Assembly: GCF_030369635.1 (NCBI RefSeq)
Contig: NZ_CP128474.1
Location: 1,116,001 to 1,180,000 of the forward strand
Direction of reading: 5' to 3'
Length of the DNA stretch: 64,000 nt
Source: Microbacterium arborescens
Lineage (GTDB): Bacteria > Actinomycetota > Actinomycetes > Actinomycetales > Microbacteriaceae
Shown in pieces: positions 33,457 to 42,047 of the stretch. Below the pieces are notes generated by a model. It ran no database searches and was not told the DNA's origin. It saw only the letters and a list, made by a program, of their open reading frames with translations. The position numbers and the translations under genes were made by a program. Each line of letters opens with the position of its first letter. Position 1 is the stretch's first letter.

Positions 33457-34364
33457 GATGCCGCTCTCGTCTGGTCGCGCAACCGGCCGAGGGGGACGAC
33501 CTCGCCGTCGACGATCCGAGCTCTGTCGCCCGTGCGCAGCCAGCCGTCGTCGTCCGTTCCGGACAGAGCCACGAGCTGGTGATCCACGACCTCTCCGACG
33601 GCGGTGAACGGTGAACGGACCATGAGCTCGCTATCGCGGATGGTGCATTCGACGCCGTCGAGCGGTCGACCGCAGCTGCCCTCCTTCGCCGACGGGCGCA
33701 GCCCGATCGCGACATTCGGGCCGGCCTGGGTCAAGCCGTACCCGTTGGCCAGCGGCGTCCCGTTCTGCCGGTAGTGCGCTTCGACCGAGGGAGGAAGCGG
33801 ATCCCCGCCGACCCCGCGAACGGAGAGGTCGGCGAGGGCGTCGATGATGGCGGGGTTGCGCCGTGCTTTGACCGCGATGGTCTGCCAGAAGCGGACGCCG
33901 GCATCCAGGGTGTCGATCTGCCGCTCCAGGATCGCGCGGATCGCAGAATCGATGTCGAGCGGGTCGAAGACGACCAGCGCGTTGTCGTTGAACATCGACA
34001 TCAGCACGACGCTGGTGTAGTACGCCGTCCCCGCGCGGATCGCCATGGCGACGCGGCGTCCTGACGGCACCTCCATCGCGCGCGCCGTAGCGGCGGCGTG
34101 TGCCTCGACGGCCGCACGCTCGAACGCGAACATCCTCGGTGCACCCGTGGTTCCGCTGGTGCGCTGGAGAAGTGCCACATCCGTGGAGCCGAGGTCGAGC
34201 CGGACCGCGCCGACCGGCGCTGACGCGGAGTCGACGAGGATCGTCTCGTGGCGGTCCCACCGTTCTCTGACCGATGCGATCAGCTCGGCGGCCGGGAGTG
34301 ACGGGTCGATCGCGGTCACGCCGTGACCGTCGAGTCGGCGCTCAGCGGACAGTGACAGGGGCAT
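33453..34364 (-). CDS. Short AMP-binding acyl ligase
   Basis: From ATG 34364 (GGAG 7 bases upstream; 34376 is an alternative) it encodes 303 residues. P-loop LLQRTSGTTGAPRMF, YGLTQAG and WLRTGDRA are the A3, A5 and A7 motifs of adenylate-forming enzymes. The N-terminal part is shortened and the C-terminal lid domain with the catalytic Lys is missing, so it is about 200 residues shorter than usual. It probably activates a fatty acid or starter for the ACP. The 5' end overlaps the LanKC gene. Confidence 0.8.
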   Translation of the reverse strand: MPLSLSAERRLDGHGVTAIDPSLPAAELIASVRERWDRHETILVDSASAPVGAVRLDLGSTDVALLQRTSGTTGAPRMFAFERAAVEAHAAATARAMEVPSGRRVAMAIRAGTAYYTSVVLMSMFNDNALVVFDPLDIDSAIRAILERQIDTLDAGVRFWQTIAVKARRNPAIIDALADLSVRGVGGDPLPPSVEAHYRQNGTPLANGYGLTQAGPNVAIGLRPSAKEGSCGRPLDGVECTIRDSELMVRSPFTAVGEVVDHQLVALSGTDDDGWLRTGDRARIVDGEVVPLGRLRDQTRAAS

Positions 34365-36924
34365 AGCGCTCTCCATGGTGGGTTCGGTTGTCGATCAGAC
34401 CGGTGAGCGAGAGGTCGCCGCTGTGTGCGGCGACCGCGACGGCAGCCCCGCCCGAGCCCGTCGCCCCGTCGAGCGCGACCCGTCGGCCGAGGCCGCCCGG
34501 CGCCAGCGGGCCGTGGGGCGTCGGCACGAGCATCGACTGAAGGTCGGCGAGCAGCCCGGCGGAGTCGATCTGCCCGGGCAGGTGCCCGAGGCGCGCGTTG
34601 ACGACGCTCGCGGCGAACAACAGCCCAGCGGCTCCGGTCATGAGACCGGGTGCCACTCCCAACGCCGTCTTCAGCCCGGCGGCGATCCGCTGCCAACGCG
34701 GATTCGCCAGTTCGTTCGCGGGCAGGATCGTCGACGCGGCGACGAGCAGTCCGGCGTTGCCCCGGTCGAGATACGGGCGGAACTTGTTGTCGCCGTCGAC
34801 GAAGTAGAGCGCGCGCTTGACGACCTGATAGCGGCGGCGCTCGCTGTCGATGAGGTCGTACGAGGTGGCGGCATCGCCCCCGTGAGTCCTGGCCCAGAGC
34901 GCGAGCGCGAGGGCGATCCCCGGGCCTCCGCCCATCAGGCCCCGCTGATCGGCGTCTGGCGAGCGCCCGAGATGGTCGCGGAGCAGATGCCGGGCTCGAA
35001 CGTCGAGTTCCCGCCCGACACGGTCGGCAACAGCAGCGGCACGTCCCGACGGTCGCCCGTCGGTACCGAGGAGGATGGCCGTCAAGATTCCCGACAGGCC
35101 GGTGTCCAACCGCGAGCTGAGCGCGTCGAACTCCGTTGCTTCGAGGCGGTCCAGATAGGCATCCGACCAGAGCGCCGCGCCCTCGTCGTCGCCCTGGCGT
35201 CGGAGAGCCGCCGGGAGCAGGCCGACTCCGCCCATGAGACCGAGGTCGGAGACGCGCAACGGCCGAGATGGGCCGTCCGCCACGACATCGAGCAGCCGCT
35301 GTTGCGCTGAACGCACCTCGTCGTCCTCGCCGGGTAGGAAGAGCAGGCTGAGCAGGCCGGACCCGAGGCTCGCGACGGAGCGGTTGTCGAGGTTTCCCCG
35401 CGGAGAGCGCAGCGGATGCGGCAGACCGACCCCGGTTTCGAGGTAGTGGCGGCACGCTCGGGCGTATGCGCGATAGATGTCGGCCGCCGCAGGCGGCGCG
35501 GCCGACGGCTCGTCGAGGCCGCCGTTACGCGTGTGCGACATCGGCGCATGGCCGGAGAAGTAGCGCTGCACGCCCGCGGCGAACCTCGATCTCCACGTCG
35601 GATCGAGATGCGCCGAGACGACGGGGGGCCAGTAGGCGTAGGCCGTGAGCTGGTCGACCGCGTCGACATCGCTCTGGGTGGAATACTCCCGGCGCGTCCC
35701 GTACACCCACGGCACCCCGCGGACACCCGACGGGCCCCCGCGGCTCGCCGCTTCGAAGTCGACGAGTGCGACGCCCTCGTCCGCGACGAGCACGTTCGCC
35801 GGCTGAAGGTCGTTGTGGGTGATCCCGGCCCGCGACAGATCGGCCACGAGCTCGCGCAGCTGATCACCGATCGTCGCGACGCGTCGGGAGTATGTCGCGG
35901 CGAGCGCCTGGTACTCGTCGGTGCCTCGGTCGACGCCCGCGTACACGGGGCTGTTCGACGCCACCCATTCGAACAGCGTCACCCCACCGATCCAGGTCTC
36001 GACGAGGAAACTACTCGTGCCGATCTCGAACGTGTCGACGAGCCGCGGGACGCGCCCATCGAGCCGGGGACTGTCGGCCATCGCCCGGAGCGTCTCCGTC
36101 TCCTCGCGGATCCGTTGTGCCGCGTCGAGGCCACGGCCGTCGAGGCCGATGAAACGGATGCCGCGTTTGATGACGACTCGGTCACCCGTGGCCAGGTCGT
36201 CAGCGAGGTAGGTTCCGCCGCCCGCGTGGACGGCGACGGCACTGCGCACGCGGTACCTGTCCGGGAGCGCGTGGGGCTCGGCGTCGAACCGGAGACCGGA
36301 GAGCTCGAACAGGTGCTCCTTGTCCGCCGCTACGGGCACCACCGTGCGGGCATCCGGACGCAGAATCCCGTCGGGCCCTTCGATCAGCGCGTGTCCGCGT
36401 TCGTCGAACTGCGTCGACTCCGAGAACTCGAACGCGCCGAATCTGCAGTGGATGATCGTGTCGCTGAGCGAGTGGTCGCCGGCGATCGGAGGCCCGGTAC
36501 GCGGTCCGAGGTCTCGCCGGAGCGAAGCGAGGCACCTGGACAGATCATCGGCTCTGGGGTAGAGCACGATCGCTTTGCCGGCGTTCACCCGGGGCGCGTT
36601 CTTGGAGTACAGCGCCCAGAGGAACTCGCGCCGCGCGACGTGTTTCACCGTGAGCTCGAACTCCCGTGCGACGCGTTCGGCGATGGCGAGGACCTCGTCG
36701 AACTCGTCGAAGCGCGGGGCGAGATGGATCTTGAATCCCTGCGCGGGCAACGGGCGACGCCCGCGAATGACGCGCCAGATGCCCCAATCGGACGCCGGAT
36801 CCGGCGAGCGCCGTCCCAGAGGACCGAAGAACCGGCGGTCGATCGGGAAGTCCTGCTCCTCGGGCCGCCAGAGGGTGATGGGAGCGGTCATCACGGGGTC
36901 TGAGAGGTCGTCGAGATACGTCAC
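34342..36924 (-). CDS. Class III lanthipeptide synthetase (LanKC)
   Basis: An 860-residue three-domain enzyme from GTG 36924, which overlaps the stop of the decarboxylase gene (GTGA); an ATG further upstream is rejected. N-terminal lyase domain about 1-200; Ser/Thr kinase domain about 215-480 with RVVIKRGI, ITHNDLQPANVLV and VALVDFEAAS; C-terminal LanC-like cyclase with GLMGGVGLL, GLMGGGPGIALAL and GLMTGAAGLL. The Cys-His-Gly zinc ligands of class I, II and IV cyclases are absent, as in class III. It would phosphorylate, eliminate and cyclise the 27-residue precursor into an avionin- or labionin-type ring. Confidence 0.9.
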   Translation of the reverse strand: MTYLDDLSDPVMTAPITLWRPEEQDFPIDRRFFGPLGRRSPDPASDWGIWRVIRGRRPLPAQGFKIHLAPRFDEFDEVLAIAERVAREFELTVKHVARREFLWALYSKNAPRVNAGKAIVLYPRADDLSRCLASLRRDLGPRTGPPIAGDHSLSDTIIHCRFGAFEFSESTQFDERGHALIEGPDGILRPDARTVVPVAADKEHLFELSGLRFDAEPHALPDRYRVRSAVAVHAGGGTYLADDLATGDRVVIKRGIRFIGLDGRGLDAAQRIREETETLRAMADSPRLDGRVPRLVDTFEIGTSSFLVETWIGGVTLFEWVASNSPVYAGVDRGTDEYQALAATYSRRVATIGDQLRELVADLSRAGITHNDLQPANVLVADEGVALVDFEAASRGGPSGVRGVPWVYGTRREYSTQSDVDAVDQLTAYAYWPPVVSAHLDPTWRSRFAAGVQRYFSGHAPMSHTRNGGLDEPSAAPPAAADIYRAYARACRHYLETGVGLPHPLRSPRGNLDNRSVASLGSGLLSLLFLPGEDDEVRSAQQRLLDVVADGPSRPLRVSDLGLMGGVGLLPAALRRQGDDEGAALWSDAYLDRLEATEFDALSSRLDTGLSGILTAILLGTDGRPSGRAAAVADRVGRELDVRARHLLRDHLGRSPDADQRGLMGGGPGIALALALWARTHGGDAATSYDLIDSERRRYQVVKRALYFVDGDNKFRPYLDRGNAGLLVAASTILPANELANPRWQRIAAGLKTALGVAPGLMTGAAGLLFAASVVNARLGHLPGQIDSAGLLADLQSMLVPTPHGPLAPGGLGRRVALDGATGSGGAAVAVAAHSGDLSLTGLIDNRTHHGERYAPVTVR

Positions 36925-37460
36925 GGCTGAGTCACCATTCCTTCCAGGTCGGGCCACAACTCCCACAGCGGCGGCGGCACCGATCCTGGTGCCGCGCTCG
37001 CGAGGCTCTCTCCGACGACGGGCTCGACCATCCGGTACTGCGGAACGGCTTGGATCCGATCCCGTGCTGCGAGGTACAACGGGTGCTCGACGATCCGCGG
37101 CGGCAGCGAAGGACAGAGGACGGTCGTGCATGCGCCCGTGGCGATGGCGGCCACTGACGGGGTGTCGAACGCGAGCAGACTGACGCGCATCAGATAGTTC
37201 ACCGTCGCGGGGTAGACGAGGATGACGTCGCTCGTCTCGCCCAGCTCGACGTGGTGCAGATCGGCGGTCGAGAACGAGTTCCAGTCGTCCTGTATCACCG
37301 GCACTCCGGCGATGCTCCGGAGCGAGAGGGGGCTGACGAACTGGGCCGCCGAGCGTGTCATCACGATGCGTTCGAGACCGTGCGCGTCCCGTCGACGCAG
37401 CCAGGAGAGATACATCGGCAGGTGCGCGGCGGAGACGGCGCCGGTGGCGATCATGGTCAC
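36921..37460 (-). CDS. LanD-type flavoprotein decarboxylase (lipolanthine)
   Basis: A 179-residue HFCD protein from GTG 37460, which overlaps the previous stop (GTGA). TMIATGAVSAAHLP forms the first strand and loop; the active-site His is in LHHVELGETSDVILVYPATVNYL; CPSLPP replaces the PxMNxxM clamp. It would oxidatively decarboxylate the C-terminal Cys of the precursor so that avionin forms. It is divergent from the class V flavoprotein in this window. Confidence 0.85.
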   Translation of the reverse strand: MTMIATGAVSAAHLPMYLSWLRRRDAHGLERIVMTRSAAQFVSPLSLRSIAGVPVIQDDWNSFSTADLHHVELGETSDVILVYPATVNYLMRVSLLAFDTPSVAAIATGACTTVLCPSLPPRIVEHPLYLAARDRIQAVPQYRMVEPVVGESLASAAPGSVPPPLWELWPDLEGMVTQP

Positions 37461-38653
37461 GCGCACAGTTCGCTCCTCAGCGTGTGGAACACACTGACGG
37501 GTCTGCCCGTCGTGGTCCCGTCGACGGTGAGCCAGGTCGCGTCCGCGCCGTACCCGCCGAAGGGTCGCAGCGCGGCCTCGTGATGGAACGGAGTAGACGA
37601 CGCGCAGAGGCGATAGGCGTCGGGCAGCGGGCCTCCGGCTTCGCCATACAGGCTGAGGTACATCTCGCTGCCCCGGTACGGCTCCGAGCCGAACGTCGCG
37701 AGGAGGCGCTCCCATGACGAGAACGTCACGATGTTGAAGACGGGGGAGAAGAGCTCGACGTGCGTGGCCTCGTCGAGGTCGCTCGTCGTGACGGTCGTCG
37801 GAACGAAATCGGGCGCGTCGAAGTCGGGACCTGACCATGTCGTGCGGTCCGTCATCCGCGAGAGGAACTCCCGCCCCTGCGTCGCCGTGCGCATGTCGGG
37901 ACTCGGAGCATGCGCGATCGTGCCGGCGGATCTGCGATCGGCCACGTCGAGCAGCGTCAGCCGGGCGGTCAACCGCTCGTGGAACTCCGCGTAGACGGAC
38001 GCGTGAACGAAGATCGAGTCTGGTGCCAGGCAGTCGGCGCCAGAGTTGTACAGGCGGGCGAAAACGAGGTCGTCGCACGCTTTTTCGAGATCCGCCCCCG
38101 GCATCACGATCGCCGGATTCAGTGACGATCCGAATCCGATGAAGGCCCGGTGCGCAGTCTGCGCCTCGACGCGACGACCGTTTTCACTCCGACCCGTGAA
38201 AATCAGCACGTCCTCGGACGAGGAACGCGAGGTGAAATCCCGCTGCGATTCGTCGCGGAGTCGTGCGCTGTCGAAGCGGTCGAGCCCGGTCAGCTGCCAG
38301 AGCTCGGTGACCAGGCCCGAGAGCGCAGCGGGCGTTCGCGCCTGCACCGGGAGCCCGAGCGAGAGGGGGATCAGGCAGTACAGGGCGATCGAGTAGAGAA
38401 GATTGTTGCGCGGGAGGAAGGTGTACACCGTTCCGGAGGCGGGCTGGGGTGGAGCCGCAGACGCCGTGGCGAGCCGTTCGAGATTCCGAGCGAGGCGAAG
38501 CGACTGCGCCAACTCGATCTCGGCACTGTGCAGCGTGCACTGCTCAGTCAGCCGATGGAGCAGTCGGGGTGCGTTGCGGATCAGCGACTGCTCGAAGGTG
38601 CGCTGAATCGAGGGGTCGAGATCGCGACGGATGTCGAGCGCGTCGAGCGTCAT
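37457..38653 (-). CDS. Aldehyde dehydrogenase/LuxC-like acyl reductase
   Basis: A 398-residue protein of the ALDH superfamily: VYTFLPRNNLLYSIALYCLIPLSLG in the cofactor domain, FIGFGSSLNPAIVM, and the catalytic Cys in RLYNSGADCLAPDSIFVH. Its ELFSPVFNIV and later FGGYGADATWL resemble the family C-terminus. It may oxidise an aldehyde starter to a thioester or reduce an acyl thioester. The start overlaps the GNAT-like gene stop (ATGA). Confidence 0.75.
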   Translation of the reverse strand: MTLDALDIRRDLDPSIQRTFEQSLIRNAPRLLHRLTEQCTLHSAEIELAQSLRLARNLERLATASAAPPQPASGTVYTFLPRNNLLYSIALYCLIPLSLGLPVQARTPAALSGLVTELWQLTGLDRFDSARLRDESQRDFTSRSSSEDVLIFTGRSENGRRVEAQTAHRAFIGFGSSLNPAIVMPGADLEKACDDLVFARLYNSGADCLAPDSIFVHASVYAEFHERLTARLTLLDVADRRSAGTIAHAPSPDMRTATQGREFLSRMTDRTTWSGPDFDAPDFVPTTVTTSDLDEATHVELFSPVFNIVTFSSWERLLATFGSEPYRGSEMYLSLYGEAGGPLPDAYRLCASSTPFHHEAALRPFGGYGADATWLTVDGTTTGRPVSVFHTLRSELCA

Positions 38654-39075
38654 CGCCCACCGTCCTGCACGGAGTAGAGAGTCAGATCCCAGCGCTCGCC
38701 GTATGCGAAGACCGCCTTCTCGAGGAGGCCCTCACGGGTCATCGATCGTTCGGCGGCGCGCGCGATCGCGTCGTTCCACGCGGGCACCCAGGCCTCGAAC
38801 CGCTTCGCCCCGCGCGCCCCCGCTGCGGACGCCGCCTCCGTCACGGCGGCCGCCACCCAGTCGGGGGTGCCATGCCCGTCGGGAATCGCGACGAAGCACG
38901 TGGCGGTGGGGTGCTCGGGCGCGAGGGAGAAGCCGACATGGCAGGCCCGGTCGCCGGTGACGGTCACCGGTCCGGCGCCCACGAACTCGTCGACGGCCGC
39001 GTCGTCGAACCATGCGGGGACACCGATCGACGCCGCGGTGTTCGGGATGCGGAGCATGCGGGTCAATGCGCTCAC
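38650..39075 (-). CDS. GNAT-like protein next to the lipolanthine precursor
   Basis: GTG 39075 has GAGGAGG 6 bases upstream and gives 141 residues; the longer open frame to 39192 would read through the precursor region and is rejected. The sequence shows VGFSLAPEHPTATCFVAIPDGHGTPDWVAAAVTEAA, compatible with a GNAT core, and a C-terminal RWDLTLYSVQD. It is the second gene of the operon after the precursor and a candidate for N-terminal acyl transfer. Confidence 0.55.
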   Translation of the reverse strand: MSALTRMLRIPNTAASIGVPAWFDDAAVDEFVGAGPVTVTGDRACHVGFSLAPEHPTATCFVAIPDGHGTPDWVAAAVTEAASAAGARGAKRFEAWVPAWNDAIARAAERSMTREGLLEKAVFAYGERWDLTLYSVQDGGR

Positions 39076-39097
39076 GGAGACCTCCTCGTAGAAGCGG

Positions 39098-39127
39098 AGC
39101 GGGCGGACGCGGTCGCGTCCGCCCGCT
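39098..39127 (-). terminator. Attenuator hairpin after the lipolanthine precursor
   Basis: A 13-bp GC stem (AGCGGGCGGACGC and its complement, 4-base loop) lies between precursor stop and the next gene. No T tract. It probably limits read-through or protects the precursor transcript. Confidence 0.65.
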
Positions 39128-39133
39128 TGTCTG

Positions 39134-39217
39134 TCAGCAGGACTGGCTGCCGAGGCTGGCGGCCATTTCCGCCGCCTCTGAACTTGCGTCAAGCGCTTCG
39201 AGTTGTTCCAAGGACAT
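39134..39217 (-). CDS. Lipolanthine precursor peptide
   Basis: A 27-codon gene with a perfect AAGGAGG site before the ATG. The leader starts MSLEQLEALDAS, and the C-terminus is AASLGSQSC: S21xxS24xxC27, a Ser-x-x-Ser-x-x-Cys pattern from which LanKC and the decarboxylase can make an avionin (decarboxylated labionin) ring. Lipolanthines such as microvionin and goadvionin have short precursors of this kind whose core N-terminus is acylated. Too short for most gene finders. Its position as first gene of the LanKC/LanD operon makes the call strong. Confidence 0.82.
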   Translation of the reverse strand: MSLEQLEALDASSEAAEMAASLGSQSC

Positions 39218-39238
39218 CAATTCCACCTCCTTCCCGTG

Positions 39239-39252
39239 GCCGAGATCTCGGC
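39239..39252. promoter_or_regulatory. Perfect palindrome in the lipolanthine leader
   Basis: GCCGAGATCTCGGC is a perfect 14-bp palindrome 21 bases upstream of the precursor ATG, just before its ribosome binding site. The 226-base region 39218-39443 must contain the operon promoter; TTGCAA (39407-39412 on the minus strand) and TACTAT about 19 bases later are a loose -35/-10 pair. The palindrome is a candidate operator or RNA hairpin. Confidence 0.45.
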
Positions 39253-39443
39253 GGCAATGCAGGCGGTCAGACGCGCGCGAGCGTGTTGCGAAGAGCGTCA
39301 GAACTCGACGAAACTCCTCGCTTGGTGAAACGGATGACCCCCCACGTGCGGCCTTTTGCCACATCTGGCTACATACGTGGCGATAGTAACACGGGCGTTC
39401 GCCTTAATTGCAAGCGTTTTCTTTCGTTTTCCGCGACCCCGCG

Positions 39444-42005
39444 CTATTCGGTCAGGGTGGGAATGACGCCCGTGAGGGCTCGTGCGAGGTACCGCGCCGT
39501 CCGGCTCGCCGGCTCTCGTGCGACGTCGATCGGGGTGCCGGCCACCACGATGCGCCCGCCCGCGTTTCCGCCGGATGGGCCCAAGTCGATCACCCAATCG
39601 GCCGAGGCGACGACATCCATGTCGTGTTCCACGACGACGACGGTGTTCCCCGCGTCGACGAGCGCGTGAAGCTGAGTGAGGAGCAGGCGGACGTCCGCCG
39701 GATGCAGCCCGGTGGTGGGCTCGTCGAGTAGATAGAGGGTGTGTCCGCGCCGGGCGCGCTGCAGCTCGGTCGCGAGTTTGATCCGCTGCGCCTCGCCGCC
39801 CGAGAGCTCGGTAGCCGGCTGCCCCAGGCGCAGGTACCCGAGCCCGACCTCGCGCAGCGTCTGCAGGCTCCGGGCCGCGGACGGAATCTCCACCAGGAAC
39901 GCCGCCGCCTCGTCGACGGTCAACGCGAGGACGTCGGCGACGCTCTTCCCGCGGTACGCGACCTCGAGCGTGTCGTCGTTGTACCTGGCGCCGTGACAGG
40001 CCGGGCAGCGTCCGTAGCTGCCGGGGAGGAAGAGCAGCTCGACCGCGACGTACCCCTCGCCGAGGCAGGTCTCGCATCGGCCGCCGGCGACGTTGAACGA
40101 GAAACGTCCCGCGGTGTATCCGCGCTCGCGAGCCAGGTCGGTGCCTGCGAACACCGCACGTACCGCGTCGAACAATCCCGTGTATGTCGCCAGGTTCGAG
40201 CGCGGGGTGCGTCCGATCGGCTTCTGGTCCACTCGGACGAGGCGGTCGACGCTCTCGAGGCCGGTGGCCACCCGCACCGACGAGGTCGCGCGTGGCGAAT
40301 CCGGGAGCGTTGCGTCCGCCGTCCCCGCGGCATCCATCGCTTCGTCGGCCGGCTCATCGCGAGAACCGTCTCCGTGAAGGTGCCCGTGGACCACGTCGCG
40401 GAGCACGCCGCCCACGAGCGACGACTTGCCCGAACCCGACACACCGGACACCGCGACCAGAGTGCCGAGAGGGAAGGCCGCGTCGACGTCAATGAGGTTG
40501 TGCAGCGACGCGCCCTCGATCGTCAGCCATTCCGTCGGGATGCGCGCGCTCCTGGCCATCGTCGTGCTGTCGTCGGCGCCGGGGAACAGGAAGGGCCGCG
40601 TCACCGACTCCGCGACCTCGGCGAGGCCGTCGACCGTGCCGCTGTAGAGGACGTGACCTCCGCCTTCGCCCGCAGCGGGCCCGACGTCGACGATCCAGTC
40701 GGCGCCGCGGACGACGTCCATGTTGTGTTCGACGACGAACACCGAGTTGCCCGACGCCGCCAGCTGCTCGAGTACCGCGATGAGCGGCTCGGCGTCGGCG
40801 GGATGCAGTCCTGCCGACGGTTCGTCGAGGACATAGACCACGCCGAAGAGGCCCGAGCGCAGCTGCGTCGCGAGCCGGAGACGTTGCATCTCGCCGGGAG
40901 AGAGGGTCGTGGTGACGCGGCCGAGCCCGAGATAGCCGAGGCCGAGGTCGAGCAGCACCTCGATGCGCGCCACCAGGTCGGTGGTGATCGCGACGGCGAC
41001 ATCCGTTCGCTCACCCGACGACGAGGTGGGAAGCGCGGGCACGGCGTCGGTCAGCGTCGTCGTCGGGCGCAGGATGTCGGCGAGCTCGGTCAGGGGAAGC
41101 GCGTTCAGCTCGGCGATGGTGCGGCCGGCGAAGGTGACGGCCAGCGCCTCGTGTCGTAATCCGGAACCGCCGCACAACGGGCAGGTGCCGCTGCGGACGA
41201 ATTGCAGCACCCGGTCGCGCATCTTCGCGCTGGCGGAATCGGCCAGCGTGTGGAAGACGTACTTCTTCGCGCTCCAGAACATTCCCTTATACGGCTTCGC
41301 CACGCGATCGCGCTGCGGGGTGATCTCCACCACCGGCTGCTCGTCGGTGAACAGCAGCCATTCGCGATCTGCGGGGGCGAGCTCGCGCCACGGGCGGTCG
41401 ACGTCGTAGCCGAGCGCGATCGTGATGTCACGGAGGTTCTTCGCCTGCCAGGCCCCCGGCCACGCAGCGATCGCGCCCTCGCGGATGCTGAGGGACGCGT
41501 CGGGCACGAGCGTCTCTTCGGTGACGGTGTGTGCGACGCCGATGCCGTGGCACTCCGGACACGCCCCGGCGGCGGTGTTGGGTGAGAAGGCGTCGGAGTC
41601 CAGGCGCGTCGTGGCGTCCTCGGGGAAGGTACCGGCACGCGAGAACAGCATCCGCAGCGAGTTCGACAGCGTCGTCACGGTGCCGACGCTCGAGCGCGAG
41701 CTGGGAGCACCGCGGCGCTGCTGCAGAGCGACGGCCGGCGGGAGCCCCGTGATCGACTCGACGTGCGGGTTATGGCCCTGCTGGATCAAGCGCCGAGCGT
41801 ACGGAGCCACGGACTCGAGGTACCGGCGCTGCGCCTCCGTGAAGATCGTGCCGAACGCGAGCGACGACTTGCCCGAGCCCGACACCCCGGTGAAAGCGAC
41901 GATCGCATCGCGGGGGACATCGACATCGACGTTCCGGAGGTTGTTCTCGCGCGCACCGCGCACGCGGACGAAGGCATCGGGGCTGACACGAGCGTTTCCG
42001 GACAT
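39444..42005 (-). CDS. UvrA-like ABC protein (short, DrrC type)
   Basis: An 853-residue double-ABC protein: first Walker A GVSGSGKSSLAFG, zinc Cys pairs CPECHGIG and CPLCGGSG, signature LSPGEMQRL, Walker B VYVLDEPSAGLHPAD; second Walker A SGVSGSGKSSLVGG, CETCLGEG/CPACHGARY zinc site, signature LSGGEAQRIKLA and LYLLDEPTTGLHPAD. It is about 100 residues shorter than housekeeping UvrA, lacking most of the UvrB-binding region. Such paralogues occur in antibiotic clusters as resistance genes (DrrC) but also stand alone. It lies between two lanthipeptide clusters, divergent from an MFS gene. Confidence 0.9.
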   Translation of the reverse strand: MSGNARVSPDAFVRVRGARENNLRNVDVDVPRDAIVAFTGVSGSGKSSLAFGTIFTEAQRRYLESVAPYARRLIQQGHNPHVESITGLPPAVALQQRRGAPSSRSSVGTVTTLSNSLRMLFSRAGTFPEDATTRLDSDAFSPNTAAGACPECHGIGVAHTVTEETLVPDASLSIREGAIAAWPGAWQAKNLRDITIALGYDVDRPWRELAPADREWLLFTDEQPVVEITPQRDRVAKPYKGMFWSAKKYVFHTLADSASAKMRDRVLQFVRSGTCPLCGGSGLRHEALAVTFAGRTIAELNALPLTELADILRPTTTLTDAVPALPTSSSGERTDVAVAITTDLVARIEVLLDLGLGYLGLGRVTTTLSPGEMQRLRLATQLRSGLFGVVYVLDEPSAGLHPADAEPLIAVLEQLAASGNSVFVVEHNMDVVRGADWIVDVGPAAGEGGGHVLYSGTVDGLAEVAESVTRPFLFPGADDSTTMARSARIPTEWLTIEGASLHNLIDVDAAFPLGTLVAVSGVSGSGKSSLVGGVLRDVVHGHLHGDGSRDEPADEAMDAAGTADATLPDSPRATSSVRVATGLESVDRLVRVDQKPIGRTPRSNLATYTGLFDAVRAVFAGTDLARERGYTAGRFSFNVAGGRCETCLGEGYVAVELLFLPGSYGRCPACHGARYNDDTLEVAYRGKSVADVLALTVDEAAAFLVEIPSAARSLQTLREVGLGYLRLGQPATELSGGEAQRIKLATELQRARRGHTLYLLDEPTTGLHPADVRLLLTQLHALVDAGNTVVVVEHDMDVVASADWVIDLGPSGGNAGGRIVVAGTPIDVAREPASRTARYLARALTGVIPTLTE

Positions 42006-42047
42006 CGGGCAAGCCTACGTGTCGGAGGTCGCCCCTAGGCTCGTGCG

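Noticed and set aside
35416..36903. Plus-strand ORF of 495 codons inside LanKC
   Set aside because: It is antisense to the well-supported kinase domain, has no ribosome binding site and an Arg/Asp-rich composition typical of shadow frames.
39741..41159. Plus-strand ORF of 472 codons inside the UvrA-like gene
   Set aside because: Antisense to both ABC domains; composition typical of high-GC shadow frames and no recognisable domain.
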